Part shown: positions 45,999 through 56,505 of the stretch, piece by piece | Layout: every line of letters starts with the position of its first letter | Numbering within the stretch: position 1 is the first letter of the stretch | Assembly (NCBI RefSeq): GCF_018446385.1 | Contig: NC_055996.1 | Span: 12,697,317-12,761,316, forward strand | Length of the DNA: 64,000 bases | Source of the DNA: Zingiber officinale | Taxonomy: Eukaryota > Streptophyta > Magnoliopsida > Zingiberales > Zingiberaceae | Direction: 5' to 3' | Translations under genes and position numbers: made by a program | Notes under the pieces: generated by a model | Databases searched by the model: none | What the model saw: the letters and a program-made list of their open reading frames with translations, nothing else | Told to the model about the DNA's origin: nothing

Positions 45999-46999
45999 AG
46001 GAAACTTAAAATTAATCCTGTATTCAAAGAGCTAATCGCGACTTACAATAATTCCGGTTGATACCGCAGCAAATGGAGAAGATCAATGTACATTCATTTG
46101 CTTGGATTTTGTTTCTTGAGACAATATGAGGGGGGGTTGTGATGGCACTATTTTGTTTCTTGTGTGAGTGCAAGAAGAAATCATCATATCAGCTGCTGAG
46201 TCATTTGGTTCTTTGTGCAAGTTTCTTTTGGTTTTCTTAAATTTCAATAAATTCCCCAACAAACTCGCTGCTTTGTGTGTGGATGGTCCACAAGAAGGAA
46301 CCAGTTGGAAGAGATCGATCAAATTGGAAAACAGCAGCTTGCTTAGCAGACAAATCCAAATGCTGCAAGGGAATCTCATCACAAGGTGCCTTGTTCAACT
46401 TGTGCTCTATCTGATTTCGATTTCACCACGAATAAGAAAGGAATAATGTGGGAAAGAAAGAAGAAGAAAAAAATAAAGAATAAAAGGCATAGATTTCTAT
46501 TGGAGAAATGGTACAGCAGGATATCTTTTCAATTTATTAGATATTCAAGGTGGTTTTAATTTTGATAAATTAACAGATAAATTTCAAACTGATTTGATAT
46601 TATATTCGATTTACTTAATATTTGAAAATTTGAAGTGTTTATTTAGAGATAAGATTGCGATTGATTTGTGCATGTATTAAGGGAGTGGTTGTGGGAATTG
46701 CAGTCTACAGTCCACGTGAAATTAATTAATGCAAGCAAAGACTTTGAAAAAGTCAATAATCCACGTCGGAAGAGTTTGCATGCATGGAGGCTTATCGTTT
46801 TATTTATTACATTATATTATTATTATTATTTTATTAAATGCTTTAGATAACTTGTTTGATTTGGACTATTCACTGGGATCCGTGCATTTAAGTAGAAACA
46901 GTTTGACCGGACCACAGGTTTTCAAAATTACTCAGTAATGTATACTTAACCTAAAATTACTAAATCATATATCTATTTTTATTTTGAGTAAATCTTGTT
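45999..46999. other. 3' UTR of the HHO-type gene and AT-rich flank
   Basis: An AATAAA signal lies at 46246-46251, about 250 bp after the stop. After about 46450 the sequence is AT-rich without genes. A 92-residue frame at 46168-46446 overlaps the UTR and has no family features. Confidence 0.55.
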
Positions 47000-47145
47000 G
47001 GCCAGAATCTGGCCAGCTAGAAATCGCTATCTCCCAATTAAAATGCATGCATGGACATGCATATAATTAATGTGGCCATATGAAATTACTAAAATACCCA
47101 TGCATATGCATGCATGCATATATTCTAGCTGGCCAGATTCTGGTC
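47000..47145. mobile_element. Short MITE with long terminal inverted repeats
   Basis: About 146 bp bounded by GGCCAGAATCTGGCCAGC (from 47000) and GCTGGCCAGATTCTGGTC (to 47145); the inverted repeats are 23 bp with one difference. The centre is rich in ATGCATGC. Target duplication not clear. Confidence 0.65.
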
Positions 47146-47452
47146 ATTTAGCAATACCCTTTTATTTTTATGCATGTTACCATTTACAGACGAGTACCTT
47201 TCCTAAGTCAGAGTTGCTTTTCTCCCTTCTCACAGCACCGCCCCCACTCTTTCAAATGATGCTTCTACCGTCCTCTTAAGATGATGTACTGGTTAACATA
47301 TATAAAGTGTTATTATCATATGATTTAAAATTCGAATTTTAATATATCTAAAGTAAATATCTTTCTTATATATTAGTCATTATTCTAAAAATTAATAGTT
47401 ATCCATGATTTACCTCCTCTGTATTGATCATAAAATAAATTAACCGGGACAT

Positions 47453-47537
47453 TGAGAGCAAACTTATTCGTCTTTTGTCATTATTACCATCAAATGAGAG
47501 CAAACTTATTCGTCTTTTGTCATTATTACCATCAAAT
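47453..47537. repeat. Tandem duplication, 2 x about 42 bp
   Basis: GAGAGCAAACTTATTCGTC to TACCATCAAAT occurs twice in direct succession without change. Confidence 0.85.
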
Positions 47538-47859
47538 GATGCTTCTATCTTTTTTTTTTCCTTTGTATATTCTTTTCAATTTTATTTAATTTTATTTTTT
47601 TATTAATTTTGTTTAAAAGCAGCTAGCTCTCGCATTTATATATATTTTTAATTTTATTTAATTTAATTTTTTAATCAATTTTATTTATTAATCTGCAAAA
47701 GAAAGTATGCGACGTTCACTTTACTCATCTCTACCCGTAAGTCGACCTCTATGTTCTGTGTTGTATGAAGGAGCTTGAACTGTACTTTGAGATGGATCTA
47801 TCATATCAAAAAACTTATCTATTATATGCTCTCGCATATGTGTATCCATCTCATCTAAT

Positions 47860-49600
47860 ATCTCAATAACGTGGGGATGTCATGTTGGGTCGTGCTCCCT
47901 TGTCATTAAACCGATGTACGTGCATCAACAATCTCCTCTAATGAACATTGATACTTTGTAGCGGAATTAGAATGGATAAATAACGGTAATGTGCAAGATC
48001 GTGTTCGCATGGAAATTCGTATACAATTTTGATAAAACAGTTACATCTGTCGGCTAGCTGATGAGATGCTTCCTCAATGCATTTTAGCTGACCAGAAATT
48101 AACTTCATTGCCTCTAATGAAATCTGACACCTTATTTGACTAAAAATGTCATCATGTAAATGTTGATAGCGTGGAATGTTGAGAGATCTCTCGAATGACT
48201 TCTTAATATCCCCGAACTAAATTCTCAACATCTTATGTATTTTTTCAAAAGATGTTTGTAGGGATGATATGGTATTTCCCAAATATAACTTCAATCTCGC
48301 ATGTGCAGACTCTACCCTATAATAAAAAAATACATTGTGTTTTAATACTGAAAATAATTAAAATATACAATGAATAAAATTTAAATAATAAAGCTACAAA
48401 GTGACTATACTTTTGATTTGAATTGCTCCCGAGGTGCGTACATGTATCAGCCCATGCTGAAACAAACCGCTCTTTGTAAGAGTGTAACAATGTATCCCAA
48501 AGATAATTTAGAACACCCTCGAATCATTGATACTCCTTGCGCATAACATCCTACTTCAGCTGGTAAGACCACTATGTCGATGAATTAACGAGTAAGTGTC
48601 ATGATATATAAAAACATTGTCACTCCAAACTAAGCATAGGGGTGCATTTCTTCATTACGCATTAGTTTATGTGCCAAATATAAAGGATGTGACATGAATT
48701 GTGAAAACATGTTTCAATGGCATTAATAAGCGTCAAATCCCGATCTGAAACAAACACCAATGGCAACAATGTCTTCTTTTCAACCATCCACTTCTTTAAG
48801 GTACCTAATGCCCATGTTAGTTGTTCTGTCCTCTCATTACTAAAATATGCGAACATAAGTGAGTAAGTTCGCATTGTGAATGTGATACTCACAACCCCCA
48901 ATAGTGGTATCCGATACTCATTGGTCTTGTATGTGACATCAATGATCAACACAGATGAAAAATTGACAGACAACTCTAGACTTTTTGGATGAACCCAAAG
49001 AATATCTGTGATTTTGTTGGTGTCTGGATTTGTACGATAATTATGGAGGTATTCTTTCTTAATTAATTGGTCCAAGACATACTGAATAGAATTTAGACCG
49101 CCCTATTTAGCGGATTTTTTTGTGAAAATAACATTGTAAATGCTTTTGATCCCTGTAATGTTTGATGGGTCTCTTTCCTTCAAAATACTAAGAATTCCAT
49201 GAGCTGTGGTGTTATTGGTCATGTCGAGCATAAATTCTTTCTCTATTGGTTTTAACCTACACGGGTACTCATGACCATCAATATATTCTGCTAATTGATG
49301 ATTATGGAAACCACAAACAACCCTTAAACCTTACATTACACCATCTGGAAGTATTGGTATACCTCGCAGCTCAAATAGGCATTCACATTTTTTAATCCCA
49401 ATATTTTTTTAAGGATTGCCCATTAACTAGATTTCGTGGTGATTTGTACTTTTCACCTCTTTGGCACATAAGATAGCACTTTGACAGCTTGTCACCTTTT
49501 AAATTAGCAGAATTTTTAATAACCACTACAATACTATTCTTCAGATCAACTGTCTTTACCCAATTTATCAAATCTTTTCTACTCTTAAACATCTATATAA
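47860..49600 (-). pseudogene. MULE transposase / FAR1-related sequence pseudogene
   Basis: Best-preserved frame is 49075-48662: MDQLIKKEYLHNYRTNPD, then SVLIIDVTYKTNEYRIPLLGVVSI, LGTLKKWM, VFVSDRDLTLINAI and CHILYIWHIN. This is the MULE transposase domain, with Asp residues of the DDE triad in IDVTY and SDRD. Upstream (49592-49100), in broken frames, is a FAR1-type N-terminal region (MFKSRKDLINWVKTV, RGIPILPDG, GFHNHQLAEYIDGHEYPCRL, MLDMTNNTAHGILSILK). Downstream (48200-47880) a SWIM-like zinc region remains (LADRCNCFIKIVYEFPCEH). Several stops and frameshifts break it. It could also be a decayed domesticated FRS gene, but the inverted flanks favour a transposon. Confidence 0.75.
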
Positions 49601-49974
49601 AAAATTATAACAAAAATGTGTAAGTATGACATTATACAATCTTAACATAATTTCTCTACTTATAAAATAAATAACGAATATGTATAAAATAACGATAATA
49701 ACTAACCTGATCTGTGATAAATACGACTGTATAATCACAACTATTGTTGAAGATACACTCTCCACTAGGAACAACATTCTCAATTGACTAACTATCTGAA
49801 AATAAACTCAAATAGTCATTCATAATTTTCTTCTATACTTTACGAAAAGTAATGGCTAAGAAGATAACTATGTTTCAGGAAGAGAGAAGGAGAGGTTGAG
49901 AGGGAGATAGCAATGGAGGGAGGTGTGACTGAAGAGTGATTAAAAATGAAGTGTGAGGAAGGATTTAAAAGAGG

Positions 49975-50395
49975 AGATTCTGACATGTGTCAAAAATTGA
50001 AGTGTGGGTTAAGGGGAGGGGAAGTTCTGACTTGTGTCAAGGATTAAAGGGGGTAATTTAAAGGGAGAAAGGTGTTTTGACATGTGTTAAGGATTAGAGG
50101 GTGGATAATTTAAAGAGACTGAGAAATTCTGATATGTGTCAAGAGTTGAAAGTAGGGTAATTTAAAAGGATGAGAGATTTTGACAAGTGTCAAGGGTTGG
50201 AATGGGGTAATTTAAAAGAATGAGAGATTTTGACATGTGCAAGAGTTGAAAGGGGATAATTTAAATGGATAAAAGATTTTGACATTTGTCAAGGGCTGGA
50301 AGAAGGGTAATTTAAAGAGAGAGGAGATTCTGACATATGTCAAGTGTTGAAGAGGGGTAATTTAAAGGAAAAAAGTGTCTTGACATGCGTATAAT
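49975..50395. repeat. Subterminal tandem repeat, unit about 58 bp
   Basis: Seven to eight diverged copies of a unit of the form GGGTAATTTAAAAGGA, TGAGAGATTTTGAC, ATGTGTCAAG, AGTTGAA. Each unit has the inverted pair TTGACA/TGTCAA, that is two facing W-box-like TTGAC cores. It lies between the transposase pseudogene and the right end of the MULE. Confidence 0.8.
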
Positions 50396-50545
50396 AAACA
50401 AAATTAATTTAAAAAATAAAACTAAATAAAAATTAAAATAAAATAAAGAATAAAAAGTAGAAATGTCATTTGAAAGGGAGAGAGAGGAGGGGGGAGGGGT
50501 GTGCTGTCAAAGGGGGAAGCAATTTGCTTTCTAAGTTGACAAATT

Positions 50546-51587
50546 GATTTTTTAAATCAATTTTGACCAATTCATATTTAAAAAATTATTATTCTCGATA
50601 TATTAGGTTAAATTAATATTTAAAAATATTTTTACAATTATGAGAACTATATAAACACATAAAAATTAGTTTCGTGTCATTCCGAGGTTTCATGTCGTGT
50701 GAATTCGTCTAATTTTTATAATTATATATATATCTTCAAATATCAATTTGACTTAATACATATTGAGAGGATTTATTTTTTAACACGAATATGTCCATCT
50801 AATTATCATGATTGACTAATTGATTTAAAGATCTCAGAATGACATGAAGATATTTCTTATTTTTTCGTCTAATTCTTATGATTATAATTATACCCTCAAA
50901 TATTAATTTGATGTAATATAGTAAGAGTAATAATTTTTTAAATACAAATCTATCAAAATCAGTTAAAAAAATTTTGATTCCACTGCTTAAAAAAGATACA
51001 CGATTGGGAATAATAATAGGGACAAAAATAGAAGTGGATACATAATTATGTAATTTTAAAATTAGGATATATGATTTATAATTATGCTAAAAAGCTGAAG
51101 TGGAAAGGATAGAGAAATTAAAAAAAATATCAAAATAATAATTGTATTTTATTTTTCATTCTTAAAAATATCTTCAGCAATATTATAATAAATTTAACTA
51201 AAAAATAAAAAATATTTTAATATTAATTTTAATTAGTCAAAATTATTATAGCTATTATTGTTAAAATAAATTATAACATACAGTAATTTTTATCCAAACT
51301 GTAGGACAACATTATTACAAAATTATTTTTACGAATAAAAATTTTAAGGATAATGATAATTTTTGTCAATATATTTTTTATATACTTTTAAAAGTACTCA
51401 TTTTCTAAATAATTAAAGAAACTAAAATTTTACAAATTCAGTCAGTTTTTGTAAGCATTATAAATGACACCATTATTCTAGTCTTGGACTGTAAAGGACT
51501 ATAATAATATCGTAACTTGTTTTTTTTATATAATTTAATATCTAGCTATTTGAATCAATTAATTTTAGAGATAATTGATCTAACTTC
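50546..51587. other. AT-rich intergenic stretch
   Basis: No gene seen. Very AT-rich with a few partly repeated phrases (ATTTTTATAATTATATATA, CGTCTAATTCTTATGATTATAA). Confidence 0.5.
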
Positions 51588-52330
51588 ATGAAAATTTTTC
51601 ATCGGTCGATCACCAGGGTATATCAAAAAGTGTTCATAGAGGTCCATCCAAGCAATGGTAGAACCCGTCCGGATGATCTACTTGAGCCGTGGGCCACGAG
51701 CGTCGATGTCGACACCATCACTCCAAGCTACTTTTCTTTTTCTCAGTATTTTTTTTCTTTCTCCACTACAAATCCAAATTTATCTTCTTCTCAACACGGT
51801 TGAGCCGTCAGGCTAAAACTTAGGTAGGCGTTAACGTGACTCCGCTAATGCATCCAAGCGGCCAACATTCTTAAGATTGTCGTCCCACTGAAAAAAATCT
51901 TTATGGTATGTCGCAACTAAAATTCAACCCTTAGATTCTTGATTAACCACTAAAGGGACTTAACCATTGCACTCTCGTCCCGAGGGGCATATCATAACTT
52001 GTTAACCTATAAGTGGAACATTATCTAAAAGCAAGAAAGCTAAAATCAAGCCCCCGGACTATGATGTAGGAATCAATATTGGGCCTCCCATGCACCTAGG
52101 TTTAAAACCGAGAGACTGTAAGAAATTCACCTCTCGTGTTTAAACCATGGGGATCGCTAGGCCATTGTGTGGACTACCACTTACACTTTCGGATTTACTC
52201 TGATGGTGAATGAAAATTTTCATAAGGCCGGACTGATCACGATTAGTCGGATTATAACACATGGATACCAGCATAAAGTAAAATAAAGATGAATACCAGA
52301 GCATGTTTGGATTGGCCATGGCCATTTCTC
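51588..52330 (-). repeat. SINE-like repeats
   Basis: On the minus strand, from about 51995, the sequence CCCCTCGGGACGAGAGTGCA, then ATGGTTAAGTCCC and, about 40 bp on, GGGTTGAATTTT resembles a tRNA-type A box and B box pair. It has the same CCCCTCGGGA start as the better SINE at 60372-60569. The neighbouring part 52030-52330 is also of repeat character. No target duplication was found. A 71-residue frame at 51588 has no recognisable features. Confidence 0.4.
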
Positions 52331-53930
52331 ACTCAGAATCTTCATGAGATTAAAAGGCAAAACATCTATTAAAATTAGCAACTCAGAAATAGGAGCAGAC
52401 ATATCTACCTTGAACGAGCAACAATGGCACATTGGAAGCATTTAGGCTGGTTAAGTCCATGGAGTCTTGGCTTCGACTTCAGCTTCAACATTCGAAAAAC
52501 ACACAACAGAGATTGATACACAGCTTGCCACCCTAGACAGAGATGACGAAGCCATTAATCAAATCAAGCTCCAAGAAGCAGCTAAACACAATGAGAAACA
52601 TTACCAACAATCCACTCATATGGGGTAATATAAATATGCTAATAATGCAGGGGAAAGAAAATACAGCCAGCAGTATTAAATCAACCTGAGTCATTTGCTT
52701 CAGCTGAGTTAAATCTCAAAAGACAGCGTGCGCCAAAATTTTCACAGGATTTGAAAGTGAAATTGATGGTTTTCTCATCAAAATAAAAGTAGATCCTTGG
52801 AATTTTTAATGGATCGATACAACATATAACCACCTAATGGTTGCTACAAGATCTGAGTGCTCTGGTATTCAGTACAAAAGCCCAGACACCAACCCGCAAA
52901 GCAAATTGGAAGCATCATGACAATCTACAAGAATAAATTGAGTTCAAGTAGCTTGCCTCTCAACAATCAAATCAAAGTACAAAGCTTGCAATATATACAC
53001 ATTTCTTTATCATTATTGTTGTCGTTGTTTACTCATTTTGGAATCTAGGCTGCAGGATAATGATGAGATAAATTTGTCTCAATGATGACTTATTTATTCA
53101 AAGGTTGGCTTTCATAATCAAATTAATTGACAAATAATAAAAGTAATAAGAACCTGAAATTTGAAGAGGCAGGAATTCAGTTAAGCACCAACCAAGGACA
53201 GTTAAGGTATCTTTGCTTTGTTTTTCCATGCTATTCGTAACTGAATGATGTTCCTTGCAAAAATTATCTTATATACATCATAAAATAAACAAAATTCTTA
53301 AACTGTAGCGTACCTGATTGTTGAAGTAAGTTGCCAATACTTAATCTCATGATAAGCAAACTAGTCTCAGACAACTGAAAAGTTGAATTAAATTAAGGGC
53401 CTACCATTTACCCAACCAATGTGTTCTTAACATACAGACATCTGAAAGTTGCAGTAATTTGGCAACCTAAAGAAGAGTTAGACAGTCAATGGCAGACACA
53501 TGTAGATATAATCTCTGAAAGGCTGAAAAGAAACCTACTTGCTTTGTTGGAAATCTCCACAGAGTTACTGTTGTTTAGGGCAAACACCACTGCACCTCTG
53601 CAAACTGAGAGCTCTTGTGGCCCAATTCTGGAGGAAGAAGGGAATGTACTACTCCAACTGCTAAAGCTTCCTAAGTAGCTTTTCCTTTCTGTGAGACAAG
53701 GAGAGTGACTGCCTTTGGTTTGGTCCCCATCAGTGTTTCATCTTGAGGGACCATCACTCCTCACCCAACGCATTGCTACAATTGCTTCAATGATATCATC
53801 CACAGGCCATAGCTTTTTCCAGTGGTTTGAAAGTCTCCCTGGGGTATTAAACCACAGTCGTCTTGCTTCTCCTCGATTGTTGCCATGGTACATTTTAAAC
53901 TAAAGTGTCAAGACTTTTAGTTTTGGTTCT
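52331..53930. other. Unrecognised transcribed-looking region
   Basis: Composition is less AT-biased than the flanks. At 53907-53710 the minus strand has a frame reading MYHGNNRGEARRLWFNTP, then GRLSNHWKKLWPVDDIIEA and IVAMRWVRSDGPSR with a stop. The antisense plus-strand frame at 53715-53903 is also open. Another plus-strand frame is 53421-53678 (85 residues). I do not recognise any of these. It may be the end of a decayed gene or a noncoding transcript. Confidence 0.3.
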
Positions 53931-54561
53931 GATATATGATACAGGGTTTATAACTAGAGTAACAATTCATCTCATATCATGCTATTCATATACTAAACAT
54001 GATAAAGCTTTTATAGAATAACATCCTTTATCACTTGATCTAGCATGTTGTGTTGATCTTATCAAAAATAAAATGTGTTATTAATAGCAATAAAAATTTA
54101 CTTGTTTTACAAAATATATTTAAATAATAAGTAAACTCTATAACTTAATGGCCTCTCTAGTTGACTTTATATTGTTCTTTACTTGAAGATCACTCCAAAA
54201 TTGATTCCTCACAATTTAATTATTGCCAAAGATGTGAATACTAGTCTAAGGATAAATTAATTTATGTATTCATATATAAATAAATGCTACTTCAAGATAT
54301 TTATATTTGAAACTAAAATTATGACTAATGTAATCAACTAATATAAAGTAACTTTTAAAATATTTTGAAGTTTTGTTAAATATTTTCTATTAATAAGTAT
54401 AAGGGTAAAAAAGGTATTTAAATTATTGAAGGGGATATTTTAAGAGATATTAGTGAAACCTTAAGGGCATTTATAAAAAATAAATTTAAGGGCATTCTAA
54501 TAATTATGCGGAAACATATAATGCGGAAAGGAGTGAAGCGAACCAAATTTATGCGTCTTCC
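53931..54561. other. AT-rich upstream region of the RING-H2 gene
   Basis: AT-rich, no frames. A TATAATG element at 54519-54525, 37 bp before the start codon, is close for a TATA box, so the real promoter is uncertain. Confidence 0.4.
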
Positions 54562-55602
54562 ATGGCTTCTCCCTCCTCGCTGCCACGGCCGCCGCCGTCC
54601 GCTCCGCTTTTGCAGCGGCCACCCAAGCTCCAACCTCCGGCGGAAGAGATCTATCCTGAAGGAACCAGCAGCTCCGCCTCTTTATCCCTCAACCCCAGCC
54701 TCTTGATCGTCTCCGCCATCGTGGCCTTCGTGTTCGTCGCCTCCGCCTCCATCCACCTCCTCCTCCGCTTCCTTTCCTCCCGTATCCGCAGTTCTTCTGT
54801 CGCCGCAACACCCCCTCCGCTACCTCCGCCACCTCCAACACTCCCACCGCGACCTGACTCCCCTGACTCCAACTCCGGTTTCTCTGACAAAGACAAGGCA
54901 GCACTGGTGGATTCGCTTCCTCTGTTTTCCCTCGCATCCTCCCTGGCCGTCCTCCCCAAATCCTCCCCAGACTGCGCCGTCTGTCTCAGCCCCTTCCGCC
55001 CGCACGACGAGCTCCGCCTCCTCCCGGCCTGCCGTCACGCCTTCCATTCACAATGCGTCGATCCATGGCTCCGATCCGCCCCCTCGTGCCCTCTCTGCCG
55101 CACTTCCATCACTCTCCCGGCCACACCCCTGCCGCCGCCTCGCCAAGAAACCTCCACTCCAGGAAGCTTCCAGGTCGAGATCGGAAGCGTCAGCCGGCGA
55201 GAAACAACATCGGAGTCGGATCCAGCTGCCGGGAACCTTCCGCCGCATCTGCGGGCGTTCTCGCTAGGGTCGTCGTTCGAGTACATTGTGGACCAGGAAG
55301 TGGAGGCGGTGGTGTCGTGGATCCCAAGGAGGATCGTAAAGGAAGAAAAGAGCGAAGCGTCAGCGCCGCCGGAGCCCTCGCAGCCGGGCGCGGAGGTGGC
55401 AGAAGCGGCAGGGGGAGGAGGAAGGGGGTGGCTATCTTCCGCTTCCTCCGCTATATCTTCCTTACAGTTGTCTGGGAGGTGGAGCCACCGCTACGACGGC
55501 GGCGAGGGAGCGCGGTGGTCGCGGGATTTGGAGGGCAGCGCGCGGCGGGAGGCAGAGGAGGGCGGCTACTACGATTTCTACAGGTGGTTGATAGGGGCAT
55601 AA
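54562..55602 (+). CDS. ATL-type RING-H2 finger E3 ubiquitin ligase
   Basis: Intronless, 346 residues. Order: short Pro-rich N-terminus, one hydrophobic membrane segment (about residues 46-69, LLIVSAIVAFVFVASASIHLLL), a Pro-rich linker, a GLD-like motif (about 107-122, FSDKDKAALVDSLPLF), the RING-H2 domain C138-C179 (C138, C141, C157, H159, H162, C165, C176, C179, with W169 and a Pro before the last Cys), then a C-terminal region with SFQVEIGSVSRR and LGSSFEYIVDQEVEAVVSW. This tail is shared with the ATL4/ATL5-type branch. It would transfer ubiquitin to unknown targets at an endomembrane or the plasma membrane. Very GC-rich coding sequence, as in many commelinid genes. The start is the first ATG before the Pro-rich part. 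Confidence 0.93.
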   Translation: MASPSSLPRPPPSAPLLQRPPKLQPPAEEIYPEGTSSSASLSLNPSLLIVSAIVAFVFVASASIHLLLRFLSSRIRSSSVAATPPPLPPPPPTLPPRPDSPDSNSGFSDKDKAALVDSLPLFSLASSLAVLPKSSPDCAVCLSPFRPHDELRLLPACRHAFHSQCVDPWLRSAPSCPLCRTSITLPATPLPPPRQETSTPGSFQVEIGSVSRRETTSESDPAAGNLPPHLRAFSLGSSFEYIVDQEVEAVVSWIPRRIVKEEKSEASAPPEPSQPGAEVAEAAGGGGRGWLSSASSAISSLQLSGRWSHRYDGGEGARWSRDLEGSARREAEEGGYYDFYRWLIGA

Positions 55603-55786
55603 CCGTCATCTCCCCTCTTCCCCATGGAAGCTTCTTTCGCATCAGCCAAATGACGAAAATGCCCACTCTATTTCACATTTATTATTTTTGACCGTTTTGC
55701 CATTGAAATTCTTGCTGAGGTCTTGATTTAATATGGCTAATAGTTTAATGCAGTCATTAGCCCCACTTAATCCAAATTATTTGAGT
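55603..55786. other. 3' flank of the RING-H2 gene
   Basis: A second long frame (55053-55691) through the gene is a shadow. No canonical AATAAA was noticed in this stretch. Confidence 0.4.
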
Positions 55787-56110
55787 AGGGATACCGCAAA
55801 TTTACGGATAAGATGGTTCACTTTTTTAGATATTTGATTTGGATGGATAAGGTCAGACCTCTGGTTCAAAAAATTTTGGATAAGAAAAGGCCCTATTCAT
55901 TCATTGGATGGATAGACTGGACCTCACTTATTAAACAGGTGAAATCCAACTCATCCAACCAATGAATGAACAAAAGATCAGGACTGATTCAAGGATCCGG
56001 GACTAGAGGATCCCTGCCCTTGGATGGACCTCACCATTTAAAAATGGAGTCCATCCAAATTAAAAGTCTTCATGTCATGGACCATCCTCTTATCCGTAAT
56101 TTACGGACAG
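55787..56110. mobile_element. MITE-like element with inverted ends
   Basis: The left end has TTTACGGATAAGATGG (55801-55816) and the right end CCATCCTCTTATCCGTAA (56082-56099), largely inverted. Inside are further inverted pairs: CATTCATTGGATGG (55895-55912 area) against CCAACCAATGAATG (55958-55972 area), so the whole stretch could fold on itself. No coding frame. Confidence 0.55.
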
Positions 56111-56505
56111 AAGATCAGTGCTCAGATTATTTTGGGTTACATCAAGATAAACAAGATTAAGATAAGGTAGGATAGTGATGGATTGTTGTTCCTGTGAGCA
56201 TTTTTTTCAACTTAGTTTAGAAGAATCCAAAACAAGGTCACGAAGGTGACAGACTATGAAGTTCATACATACGTATAAAGCAGACAAAAGGGATGCACGG
56301 GTCGCCGTCGATGTCGATGCATCAGCAAAAATATAACAGTGGCATGCTCGTCGACTGTCACTGTCACTGTCACAGCTCTAATTATCTGCTAAAACATTAT
56401 CTCAACGTTAGGTCCATAATTTAACTGATCAGGGAAGATAACAATCCAATTAACAAAGCAACAGAGGCATGGAGGCAAATATTGCTATGATAAACTAAGC
56501 TTGAT
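56111..56505. other. Intergenic / 3' region of PIG-U
   Basis: Contains a GACTGTCACTGTCACTGTCAC trinucleotide-like run near 56355. Probably includes the PIG-U 3' UTR (minus strand); no other gene seen. Confidence 0.45.

Larger units (their letters stand above)
47211..50545 (-). mobile_element. Decayed Mutator-like element (MULE)
   Basis: The outer sequences are inverted relatives. The left side has TTGCTTTTCTCCC, ACAGCACCGCCCCC, TTTCAAATGATGCTTCTA and a T-rich block ending TTAATTTTGTTTA; the right side, reverse-complemented, has TTGCTTCCCCC, ACAGCACACCCC, TTTCAAATGACATTTCTA and TTAATTTTGTTTA. The left side is interrupted by about 250 bp holding a tandem duplication (47453-47537). Inside is a FAR1-type transposase pseudogene. 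Exact ends and target duplication are not resolved. Confidence 0.55.

Noticed and set aside
46168-46446. 92-residue frame after the HHO-type gene
   Set aside because: Contains the gene's polyadenylation signal region and no recognisable features.
54651-55691. Long frames overlapping the RING-H2 gene on other frames and the minus strand
   Set aside because: Shadows of a very GC-rich gene; the RING-H2 frame has the domain, membrane segment and tail.
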